Positions 27,705 to 33,893 of a stretch of DNA of 64,000 nucleotides are shown piece by piece. Within the stretch, counting starts at the first letter, position 1. Each line of letters starts with the position of its first letter. The translations under genes were made by a program, and so were the position numbers. The notes beneath the pieces are model-generated. The model was not told the origin of the DNA. It searched no databases and saw nothing but the letters and a program-made list of their open reading frames with translations. The stretch is from Streptomyces jeddahensis (GTDB lineage Bacteria > Actinomycetota > Actinomycetes > Streptomycetales > Streptomycetaceae): the NCBI RefSeq assembly GCF_001642995.1, contig NZ_LOHS01000089.1:1-64000 (forward strand), written 5' to 3'.

Positions 27705-27794
27705 ATCACGAAGCCACACTGGAGTATTAGCCGGTGGGGGAATCGAATCCGCTCCTGCGCTGCGGAGCAGCGCAGCGTCTGGTCTTGGACGTGA

Positions 27795-27815
27795 GCCACC
27801 GCCAAAAAGGGTGGC
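27795..27815 (+). promoter_or_regulatory. Hairpin over the ribosome site of the RHH-tnpB pair
   Basis: gccacc and ggtggc pair around gccaaaaag. The likely ribosome site aaaggg for the TTG start at 27819 spans the loop and right arm. Folding could therefore limit translation of both coupled genes. Confidence 0.45.
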
Positions 27816-27818
27816 ATT

Positions 27819-27986
27819 TTGGTTGTGGCTAGAGGTGACCGCCGGGAGTCGCTGAACCTCCGCGTACCCCCAGACTTGAAGCGGCAGATCGAGGAATACG
27901 CCCACCGGGCGGGCATTTCGATCAACGCTGCTGCGTGCGTGCTCCTCGCCGACGCCTTGCGCCTTGAACGGAGGCGCAAGGGGTGA
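27819..27986 (+). CDS. Small ribbon-helix-helix-like protein coupled to tnpB
   Basis: The 55-residue frame reads RRESLNLRVPPDLKRQIEEY and then AHRAGISINAAACVLLADAL. The beta strand SLNLRVP followed by two helices is the Arc/MetJ ribbon-helix-helix pattern of DNA-binding repressors and antitoxins. A TTG start 7 bp after aaaggg is preferred; a GTG two codons later is possible. Its TGA overlaps the tnpB GTG (GTGA), so tnpB translation is coupled to it. A role as repressor of the element or DNA partner of TnpB is inference from position. Confidence 0.65.
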   Translation: MVVARGDRRESLNLRVPPDLKRQIEEYAHRAGISINAAACVLLADALRLERRRKG

Positions 27987-29191
27987 TCCGCGCCTACAAG
28001 TTCCTTCTGCGTCCCACGGCCCGTCAGGCGGTCGCGTTGGGCGAGATGCTGCGGGAGCACTGCTCGCTGTACAACGCCGCCCGTCAGGAGCGCCGGGACG
28101 CCTACCGGCACAGCTCGAAGATGAGCATCAAGTACGGCGAACAGTCCGCCCAGTTCAAGGAGATCCGCGCGTTCGAACCCGACCGCCAGGGCCGCTGGTC
28201 TTTCTCCTCCCAGCAGGCCACCTTGCGCCGCCTGGACAAGGCGTTCGCCGCGTTCTTCCGCCGGGTCAAGGCCGGGCAGAAGCCCGGGTACCCGCGGTTC
28301 AAGGGCGTCGGGCACTTCGACACCGTCGTCTTCCCCAAGGACGGCGACGGCTGCCGCTGGGACTCCACTCCGCACGATATGCAGACCCGCGTCCGCCTCC
28401 AGGGCATCGGACACGTCCGTGTGCACCAGCACCGGTCCATCCAGGGCCGCGTGAAGACGATCAGCATCAAGCGTGACGGCAGCCGCTGGTACGTCGTCCT
28501 CTCGTGCGACGACGTGCCCGCCGAGCCGCTGCCGGCCACCGGCGCCGTGGTCGGCATCGACATGGGCGTGTCGCACTTCCTGACCACCTCGGACGGCGCA
28601 CACGTCGCCAACCCGAAGTTCCTCGACGCGGCGGCGGACGAGCTGGCCGACGCCCAACGGCACCTCGCCACGTTCCCCAAGCGCACCCGGCAGCGCACGA
28701 AGAGGCACCGCGCCCCCGCCCGCAAGGTCGCCAAACTCCACGCGAAGATCCGGCGGCAACGCCTCGACTTCCACCACAAGACCGCGAACGCGCTGATCCG
28801 CGACCACGACCTGATCGCGCATGAGCGACTCAACACGGCGGGCATGACGAAGGCGCCAGCACCCAAGCCCGACCTCAGCACGCCCGGCGCGTTCCTGCCG
28901 AACGGCGCCGCCGCGAAGACCGGGCTCAACCGCAGCATCCTCGACGCGGGTTGGGGGCAGTTCCTGGTGATCCTGGCGAACAAGGCTGAGAGTGCCGGTC
29001 GCCTGACCATCCCGGTGGACGCCCGCAACACCTCCCGCACGTGCTTCGAATGCGGGCACGTCGCGAAGGAGAAGCGCGTCACCCAAGCGGAGTTCCAGTG
29101 CACGGCGTGCGGCTTCACCGCGAACGCGGACCACGTCGGCGCGACGAACGTCCTCAACAGGGCCGGGCTGGCCCTCTGCGACGTGGCCTAG
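27983..29191 (+). CDS. tnpB: TnpB, RNA-guided nuclease of an IS200/IS605-type element
   Basis: The 402-residue protein has the TnpB layout. MIRAYKFLLRPTARQ opens it and the first RuvC motif VVGIDMGVSHFL contains Asp193. The second motif IAHERLN contains Glu281, and a zinc finger CFECG...CTACG follows near residues 355-372. The third motif NADHVGATNVLNR has Asp383. All three catalytic acids are present. TnpB proteins cut DNA guided by an omega RNA from the element's right end. Start GTG 27983 overlaps the stop of the upstream ribbon-helix-helix gene. Length is normal, so it may be active. Confidence 0.93.
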   Translation: MIRAYKFLLRPTARQAVALGEMLREHCSLYNAARQERRDAYRHSSKMSIKYGEQSAQFKEIRAFEPDRQGRWSFSSQQATLRRLDKAFAAFFRRVKAGQKPGYPRFKGVGHFDTVVFPKDGDGCRWDSTPHDMQTRVRLQGIGHVRVHQHRSIQGRVKTISIKRDGSRWYVVLSCDDVPAEPLPATGAVVGIDMGVSHFLTTSDGAHVANPKFLDAAADELADAQRHLATFPKRTRQRTKRHRAPARKVAKLHAKIRRQRLDFHHKTANALIRDHDLIAHERLNTAGMTKAPAPKPDLSTPGAFLPNGAAAKTGLNRSILDAGWGQFLVILANKAESAGRLTIPVDARNTSRTCFECGHVAKEKRVTQAEFQCTACGFTANADHVGATNVLNRAGLALCDVA

Positions 29192-29236
29192 CTACCGACG
29201 CAGGAAGCCCGCGCGTTTACGCGTGGGTGGAGTCAC
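29100..29236 (+). ncRNA. Candidate omega RNA scaffold at the tnpB right end
   Basis: The end of tnpB and the 45 bp after it form the usual location of the omega RNA. Just past the stop, caggaagccc leads into a hairpin (29208-29227, core cgcgtttacgcg) followed by gtggagtcac. This arrangement resembles the 3' scaffold end of IS200/IS605 guide RNAs, after which the guide is read from flanking DNA (here beginning gagttcgg). The 5' limit is arbitrary. Confidence 0.5.
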
Positions 29237-29320
29237 GAGTTCGGAACCCGGCGATCCGGCGCCGCAGAGCCGCCCGCTCTCCGGTCCGCTGGAGCCCTCT
29301 TCGAAGCCCCTGAGTGGGCG

Positions 29321-29650
29321 TCAGGACCTGAGAACCGTGCTGGCCAGGAGCACGTGGACGGCCGTGCCGCCGAGGATGCTCAGCAGGGCGTTGCGGCGCC
29401 ACAGGTGCAGGCCGACGGTGACGGCCAGGGCCGCCGACGGAGCCAGGACACGGGGCTCGGTGAGGGGCAGGTCGCGCAGGCAGTAGACGACCAGGATCAC
29501 CATGATGCCGGCCGGCATACGGGTGCTGAGGTACTGCACGGTGCTGCTCGCGCGCAGCGGAGCGAGCACGGCGAAGGGCAGCGCACGCAGGCCCCAGGTG
29601 ACGGCGGCGGTGACGAGAACCGCGGCGATGAGGTAGGGGGTGTCAGGCAT
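29321..29650 (-). CDS. azlD: AzlD family branched-chain amino acid exporter subunit
   Basis: The 109-residue membrane protein has three to four hydrophobic helices (YLIAAVLVTAAVTWGLRALPF, GIMVILVVYCLRDLP, ALAVTVGLHLWRRNALLSILGG) and the AzlD pattern RALPF. AzlD pairs with AzlC to export branched-chain amino acids and analogues. Its start overlaps the azlC end by 8 bp, so both are made together. The divergent Lrp gene is the likely regulator. Confidence 0.9.
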   Translation of the reverse strand: MPDTPYLIAAVLVTAAVTWGLRALPFAVLAPLRASSTVQYLSTRMPAGIMVILVVYCLRDLPLTEPRVLAPSAALAVTVGLHLWRRNALLSILGGTAVHVLLASTVLRS

Positions 29651-30422
29651 GGCTCGGCTTCCTCCTGGTCGTGTTCCCGCTGGTCGTGTTCCTGCCGGTC
29701 ATGACGTGGCGAGCCAGTAGCCCGGCGGTGAACAGGGCGAAGGCGACGAGGAGCATCTGGCTCGGATAGACGAGCCGGGCGGCCAGGGCGCTTAGGAGGG
29801 CGAGCACGGGGGTCGGCAGGTCGCCCCGCCGGTCGCGGACGGCGTCCAGGGCCAGGACGGTGAACAGGGCGGTCAGCGCGAAGTCCAGGGCGGTGACGCT
29901 GTCCGGAATGAGGGAGCCGAGCAGGGCTCCCGCGGTGGCGCCGCCGGCCCAGTACAGGTGCATGAAGAGCTGCAACCACAGGATGCGCCGGCTGGACCAG
30001 GAGCGGGCCTGCTCGGCGGCGGTCAGGGCGTATGCCTCGTCGCTCAGGGCGAAGGTGCTGTACGTCCTGCCGAGGCGCCCCCTCACACGGTCGAGCGGGA
30101 AGGACAGCGCGTAGAAGACGTGCCGGACGTTCACGAGGAACGCGGACACCGCGATCGCCCCCAGTGGGGCGGCGGCGGTGACCATGCCGATGAGCAGGAA
30201 CTCGAACGATCCGCCGTAGATCACCGCGCTGGACAAGGCCGTCCACCACCAGTCGACGCCGGAGTGGGTGACGAGCACCCCGTAGGCGATGCCCAGCGGG
30301 ACGAATCCCAGGCCCACGGAGGCGGAGTCCTCGAAGGCGGCCCGCGCCTCGGAGGGCGTCCGGGACGGAGGGACGGGTGCAGACCGCGATGGGCCGTCAG
30401 CCACGTGAGGCGCTATCTGCAT
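29643..30422 (-). CDS. azlC: AzlC family branched-chain amino acid exporter
   Basis: The 259-residue protein is the large AzlC subunit. SVGLGFVPLGIAYGVLV opens the membrane region and SAVIYGGSFEFLLIG follows. Then come FLVNVRHVFYALSFPL, the most typical AzlC block, and ALSDEAYALTAAE. About seven helices are expected. An ATG 6 bp downstream of a TAAAAT box suggests a leaderless transcript. The first 30 residues are Pro/Ser-rich and may be cytosolic. The C-terminal tail NTTSGNTTRR is a short internal repeat encoded where azlD begins. Confidence 0.92.
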   Translation of the reverse strand: MQIAPHVADGPSRSAPVPPSRTPSEARAAFEDSASVGLGFVPLGIAYGVLVTHSGVDWWWTALSSAVIYGGSFEFLLIGMVTAAAPLGAIAVSAFLVNVRHVFYALSFPLDRVRGRLGRTYSTFALSDEAYALTAAEQARSWSSRRILWLQLFMHLYWAGGATAGALLGSLIPDSVTALDFALTALFTVLALDAVRDRRGDLPTPVLALLSALAARLVYPSQMLLVAFALFTAGLLARHVMTGRNTTSGNTTRRKPSHA

Positions 30423-30428
30423 GCAGAC

Positions 30429-30478
30429 ATTTTAGGACGAGTTACGCCTTATATGGTTGCGGATTATGACTCTATGAT
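30429..30478. promoter_or_regulatory. Divergent leaderless promoters between azlC and lrp
   Basis: On the minus strand TAAAAT (30434-30429) lies 6 bp before the azlC ATG. On the plus strand TATGAT (30473-30478) lies 6 bp before the lrp ATG. Neither gene has a ribosome site. -35 boxes are poor, as expected if an Lrp-type activator is needed. The 62-bp gap is A/T-rich for this genome. Confidence 0.5.
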
Positions 30479-30484
30479 CGCTTC

Positions 30485-30943
30485 ATGGGCAATGAAATCA
30501 ACCTGGACGCCACTGACCGAGACATTTTGTTTCACCTGCGTCAGGACGGGCGGCTGACCAACGTCGAACTGGCCAAACGAGTCGGCCTGACCCCGCCCCC
30601 GTGCCTGCGCCGGGTCAAGCGCCTGGAAGAGACCGGCGTGATCACCGGATACCGGGCCGTCATCGACGCCGGAGCCCTGGGCCGCGGGCTGGAAGTCCTC
30701 ATCGACGTTGAGATCTATGCCCAGGACCGCAAGACCGTCGAGGAGTTCGAGACCACCGTGGCCTCCTACGAGGACGTCATCGAATTCCGTCGCATGTACG
30801 GCCGCCCCGACTATTTCATCCGCGTCGCCACCGCCGACCACGCCGCCTACGAGGCCTTCCTCATCGAGAAGCTCAGCGGCCTGCCCGCCGTCCTGCGCCT
30901 CGAATCCCACTTGACCATGAAGGTGATCAAGGCGGCCCCGTAA
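30485..30943 (+). CDS. Lrp/AsnC family transcriptional regulator
   Basis: The 152-residue protein has an N-terminal helix-turn-helix (LDATDRDILFHLRQDGRL, VELAKRVGLTPPPCLRRVKR). A C-terminal RAM ligand domain follows (YRAVIDAGALGRGLEV, FRRMYGRPDYFIRVATAD). Lrp proteins bind amino acids and form octamers. Its divergent position next to azlCD, an amino acid exporter, makes it the probable activator of that operon. It is likely translated without a leader. Confidence 0.92.
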   Translation: MGNEINLDATDRDILFHLRQDGRLTNVELAKRVGLTPPPCLRRVKRLEETGVITGYRAVIDAGALGRGLEVLIDVEIYAQDRKTVEEFETTVASYEDVIEFRRMYGRPDYFIRVATADHAAYEAFLIEKLSGLPAVLRLESHLTMKVIKAAP

Positions 30944-30981
30944 TGGGCGGTGCAGAGGTACCCCCTCCCGGCCCCTTCCGG

Positions 30982-32091
30982 CTACTTCCGGGTGACTTCC
31001 GGGCCGAGGGTGTTGCCCCAGAGGGACGTGTCGTCGCTCTTGAGACTGGGCACGCCGTCGTACGTCCCGCCGTCCGCGGTCACCAGCGGTGCGGACAGCT
31101 GGTCCTCCAGCACACCGTCGCGGACCTTGACGATGGTGCTGTCGTGGTCGGTCTTGCCGGGCTTGAATGTCTTGCCCTCGATCGCCGCCTTCAGGTAGGA
31201 GAGGGCGTACTTGGCGTAGAGGTCGGCGGGCTGCGAGACCGTGGCGTCGATCTTTCCCTCGGCGATTCTCCTGAGCTCCTCTGGGGTGCCGTCGTTGGAG
31301 ACCACGAATATGTGCTTCTTGTCCTTCGGGCCGACCAGCAGGCCCTGCTGCTTGAGCACGTGCAGGGTGCCGGAGAGAGCGAAGCTGGCCTGCATGTAGA
31401 CGCCCTTGATGTCCGGGTGGGCGGTGAGAGCCGCCTGCAGCTTCTGCGCCGCGACCGTCCCGTCCCAGTTGGTCGCCTGGCCGAGGACCGTGATCTCGGG
31501 GTAGTGCTCGTTCATGCAGTCGTTGAAACCCTCCGTGCGGTCCCGGCCGTTGATCGAGGCAAGGTCGCCCTCGAGCATGACCACCTTGCCCTGGCCGCCG
31601 AGCTTGGCGCCGAGGTATCGGCAGGCCTTCTCGCCGAAGGCGCGGTTGTCGGCGCGTACGACCATGTAGACCTTGCCGGTGTCGGGACGGGTGTCCACGG
31701 TGACCACGGGGATCTTCTGCGCGGCCATCTGCTGGAGGGTGGGCGCGATCGCGGCGGTGTCCTGCGGGGCCATCGCGACGCCCTTCACCCCGTGGCTGAT
31801 GAACGTCTGTGCATTGGCGGCGAGCTTGCCGACGTCGTTCTGCGAGTTGGTGGTCTTCAGCCCCAGGCCGAGCTCCTTGGCGAACTGCGGGGTGTATTTG
31901 ATGTACGAGTTCCAGAAGTCGGTGTCCGAACGGGGGTAGTCGACGCCCACCACCTGGGCACCGGCCGGGTCGCCCCCCGAGTCGGCACCGGAGCCGCCGC
32001 AGGCGCTGAGTGTGGTGACGGCGAGGGCGCTGACCGCGCCGAGGCAGGAATACCTGAGGCATCTGCTCTTCATGAGGCATCTGCTCTTCAT
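30982..32091 (-). CDS. Sugar ABC transporter substrate-binding lipoprotein (orphan)
   Basis: The 369-residue precursor has a lipoprotein signal ending in TTLSACGGSG, with the lipid-modified Cys near residue 31. The mature part is a periplasmic-binding fold of the ribose/xylose cluster (GVDYPRSDTDFWNSYIKY, GVKGVAMAPQDTAAIAPTL, DIKGVYMQASFALSG, FVVSNDGTPEELRRIAEG). It should capture a sugar outside the cell. No permease or ATPase is nearby, so it is an orphan or works with distant partners. An 18-bp tandem duplication repeats the start codon and five more codons (MKSRCLMKSRCL). The outer ATG at 32091 is preferred. Its start overlaps the stop of a truncated SDR. Confidence 0.87.
   Translation of the reverse strand: MKSRCLMKSRCLRYSCLGAVSALAVTTLSACGGSGADSGGDPAGAQVVGVDYPRSDTDFWNSYIKYTPQFAKELGLGLKTTNSQNDVGKLAANAQTFISHGVKGVAMAPQDTAAIAPTLQQMAAQKIPVVTVDTRPDTGKVYMVVRADNRAFGEKACRYLGAKLGGQGKVVMLEGDLASINGRDRTEGFNDCMNEHYPEITVLGQATNWDGTVAAQKLQAALTAHPDIKGVYMQASFALSGTLHVLKQQGLLVGPKDKKHIFVVSNDGTPEELRRIAEGKIDATVSQPADLYAKYALSYLKAAIEGKTFKPGKTDHDSTIVKVRDGVLEDQLSAPLVTADGGTYDGVPSLKSDDTSLWGNTLGPEVTRK
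32056..32091. repeat. 18-bp tandem duplication of the lipoprotein start
   Basis: gaggcatctgctcttcat occurs twice head to tail, exact. Each copy contains an in-frame ATG (minus strand), so the signal peptide begins with a doubled hexapeptide. Confidence 0.9.
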
Positions 32092-32450
32092 GGCTGGTTC
32101 TTCCTGCGGACGGTTTCGCGCGGCAGGTCCGGCGCGGGACCGAATCCGTAGTCCGCCCATGCCGCCGACGAGGGCGAGATGATGCCCTGGGCGCCGATCC
32201 CGGCGCTGCTCGCAAGGATGCCGAGGCCGCCGAACCAGCGTGCGGCCTCCTCGACCGCCGCCCGTACGGTCACGTCGTCGGCCGCGTCGGCCGGTGTGTC
32301 GACCAGCGGTGCGGGCATGGCGTCGGGCCTGAGGTCGAGGCAGGCGACACAGGCCCCGCGGGCGGCGAGCAGCCGTGCCGTGGCCAGCCCTACCCCTGAT
32401 GCGCCACCGGTCACTACAGCCATCAGACCAGCGAATTCCGACGCGCCCAT
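32088..32450 (-). pseudogene. Truncated SDR dehydrogenase stub
   Basis: The frame encodes 120 residues starting with an SDR N-terminus: LMAVVTGGASGVGLATARLL (dinucleotide loop), VACLDLR and a degenerate NNAG motif written ASSAGIGAQG. After about residue 98 similarity ends, and the tail before TGA is unrelated. The catalytic Ser, Tyr and Lys region is absent, so it cannot be an active dehydrogenase. It overlaps the following lipoprotein gene by 4 bp (ATGA), suggesting a deletion joined the two. Confidence 0.75.
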
Positions 32451-32667
32451 GCGGTGCCTCCGCCTTCCACACTAAAGCCGTCGGGGCGGCGATGGGCGGT
32501 CACGGATGCCGGGTGGAGTTCGGCCCTGACGCCGGGGGGCGGCAGCACGAGCACGAGAGGGTTTCGAGGGACTTCGGAGTCATGCCCAGGCGTTGCCGAC
32601 TCGCCGGCGTATTCCAGGGCGAGGGTCCGGTCGCCGCCGCGGCCTTGTCCCGCACGCGGCCGACCGC

Positions 32668-33060
32668 CTACTGCGGCCGTGTCGCGATCTGGATCAGGTT
32701 GCCGCAGGTGTCGTCGAAGACGGCGGTGGTGACGGCGCCCATCTCCAGGGGCTCCTGGGTGAAGCGGACGCCGAGGCCGCGCAGGCGCTCGTACTCCGCC
32801 TGCACGTCGTCGACGGCGAACTGGGCGAGCGGGATGCCGTCCTGCACGAGCGTGTCGCGGTAGGTCCTGGCAACCGGGTGACCGACGGGCTCCAAGAGCA
32901 GTTCGGTGCCGCCGGGCTCCTCGGGCGAGACGACGGTCAGCCACCGGTCCTTCTCGCCCACCGGGACGTCGTGCTTCTTCACGAAGCCGAGGATCTCGGT
33001 GTAGAAGTGCTCGGCCTTGGCCTGGTCGTCGACGAAGACGCTGGTCAGACGGATCTTCAT
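32668..33060 (-). CDS. VOC family (glyoxalase-like) protein
   Basis: The 130-residue protein shows the two beta-alpha-beta modules of the vicinal oxygen chelate fold: MKIRLTSVFVDDQAKAEHFY, then LLLEPVG, and PLAQFAVDDVQAEYERLRGLG with AVFDDTCGNLIQIA at the end. Such proteins include glyoxalases, dioxygenases and antibiotic-binding proteins. The substrate is unknown. Its ATG overlaps the stop of the upstream ArsR gene (ATGA), so both belong to one operon, and the repressor probably controls it. Confidence 0.88.
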   Translation of the reverse strand: MKIRLTSVFVDDQAKAEHFYTEILGFVKKHDVPVGEKDRWLTVVSPEEPGGTELLLEPVGHPVARTYRDTLVQDGIPLAQFAVDDVQAEYERLRGLGVRFTQEPLEMGAVTTAVFDDTCGNLIQIATRPQ

Positions 33061-33359
33061 GGGGTGCTCTTCTCCGGTCCGGATGTGTCGGGCACGAGCC
33101 ATCGCTCGGCGATCTGCCGCAGCGGGGCTGTGTTCAGGTCGTGGAACTTGTAGCGGCCCTCCCGCCGGGTCTCGACGAGCCCGGCGGCCTCGAGCACGGC
33201 GAGGTGCTGGGAGACACCCTGGCGCGAGATGCCGAGCTGATGCTTCATGCTCAGTCGCGAGCAGATCTCGAACAGTGTCTGTCCGGACTTCTCCGCGAGC
33301 TCGTCGAGGATGGTGCGCCGGGTGGGATCGGCCAAGGCTTTGAAAAGGTCGTCGGCCAC
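33057..33359 (-). CDS. ArsR-family helix-turn-helix repressor
   Basis: The 100-residue protein has the ArsR winged helix: LFKALADPTRRTILDEL at the start, LSMKHQLGISRQGVSQHLAVLEAAGLV as recognition region and REGRYKFHDLN as wing. It lacks the metal-site CVCxxL motif of arsenic sensors, so the signal is not an ArsR metal by that route. GTG 33359 is preferred because it lies 6 bp after the -10 box, giving a leaderless mRNA; a GTG two codons upstream is possible. It probably represses itself and the overlapping VOC gene. Confidence 0.88.
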   Translation of the reverse strand: MADDLFKALADPTRRTILDELAEKSGQTLFEICSRLSMKHQLGISRQGVSQHLAVLEAAGLVETRREGRYKFHDLNTAPLRQIAERWLVPDTSGPEKSTP

Positions 33360-33365
33360 AACCAC

Positions 33366-33395
33366 AGGATAGGCAAGTTTGCACTTGCCTATCAA
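33366..33395 (-). promoter_or_regulatory. ArsR promoter with palindromic operator between -35 and -10
   Basis: On the minus strand TTGATA (33395-33390) and TATCCT (33371-33366) are separated by 18 bp. A palindrome with 10-bp arms, gataggcaag and cttgcctatc around six bases (33368-33393), covers the spacer and both inner box edges. A bound dimer would exclude RNA polymerase. The layout implies autorepression. Confidence 0.75.
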
Positions 33396-33441
33396 GTCGA
33401 GGTGGACCGCGTCCCGAGTCGACTCGCTCCCACACACACGT

Positions 33442-33467
33442 CAGGGGCCCTCCGAAGAGTGCTCCTG
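33442..33467 (-). terminator. Copy of the tRNA-Pro terminator hairpin
   Basis: caggggccctc, cgaa and gagtgctcctg form an imperfect hairpin. The same layout follows the intact tRNA-Pro at 43869-43894. With the tRNA fragment it shows that the duplicated boundary includes the region downstream of the tRNA. Confidence 0.55.
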
Positions 33468-33495
33468 ATCTGCGGAAACATCCGACTTCTGAAAG

Positions 33496-33537
33496 TCGGG
33501 ACGACAGGATTTGAACCTGCGACCCTTTGACTCCCAG
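33496..33537 (-). repeat. tRNA-Pro 3' fragment, candidate attachment site
   Basis: Forty-two bases match the tRNA-Pro(GGG) gene at 43921-43962 with two differences, from the anticodon loop to the discriminator base, same orientation. Similarity ends abruptly at the anticodon loop. This is the extent expected of an att site used by a tyrosine recombinase integrating into a tRNA 3' end. Confidence 0.75.
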
Positions 33538-33893
33538 CAACACGGTCGATCTTGGTTTGAAGACTTGTGCGGATGTTGCGCGCCCGAGCGCGCAGCGCCC
33601 CATTCCTGTGCCGATCGCCGACCAGCCCATGCCCAACACCGCATCAACCGTCACACCGGTGCAAGTTCCACCGCGGAACAAGGCGAGTCTCTGATCCGTG
33701 CGGGCTTCTGCCCCCACCCCCCAGCGCAGCAGTGTGCGGTGCCAGGTGAGCAGGGTGCCGGGGTGACCAGGGGGTGGCGCGGCGCAGCCGGCCCGGAGCC
33801 CGTGGCCGAGGCTGTCCGGTTGAGCCGGTTGTCGTGATCGGCAACAACGGAGGTTGGGATGAGCCGACGAGCCGGCTCACCCCAAGCCACGGA

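Larger units (their letters stand above)
25894..27726 (+). mobile_element. IS701-family element with passenger gene
   Basis: Left end tactccagtgcgacttcg and the reverse complement of the right end (tactccagtgtggcttcg) form imperfect terminal inverted repeats matching 20 of the first 22 bases. Both ends are flanked by TTAG (25890-25893 and 27727-27730), fitting the YTAR target duplication of the IS701 family. The element is 1833 bp. It contains a complete transposase and, between left end and transposase, a separate 117-codon gene. It interrupted a perfect hairpin whose arms ccaccggc and gccggtgg now lie on either side. Confidence 0.88.
27740..29236 (+). mobile_element. IS200/IS605-type tnpB element (no tnpA), ends approximate
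   Basis: A tnpB gene with intact nuclease residues is preceded by two hairpins (27755-27775 with arms ctgcgctgc/gcagcgcag, and 27795-27815). It is followed by the characteristic right-end hairpin and ggagtcac tail. No Y1 transposase (tnpA) is present, so transposition would need help in trans. The left end is uncertain and may be interrupted by the adjoining IS701 element. Confidence 0.65.
33396..33893. other. Non-coding stretch with left island boundary
   Basis: This contains a terminator-like hairpin, a tRNA-Pro 3' fragment (33496-33537) and about 350 bp with no gene. Frames here have poor codon bias. It forms the junction between ordinary chromosome and the sugar-utilisation island. Confidence 0.5.

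Noticed and set aside
27738..27755. tRNA T-arm-like sequence gaatcgaatcc beside the IS701 right end
   Set aside because: The supposed T-stem does not pair on either strand and no acceptor or anticodon arm is present.
33060..33717. N-terminal extension of the VOC protein through the ArsR gene and tRNA fragment
   Set aside because: The frame is open but runs antiparallel or out of frame through a clear ArsR gene and a tRNA fragment. The overlapping ATGA start at 33060 fits an operon and the family length.
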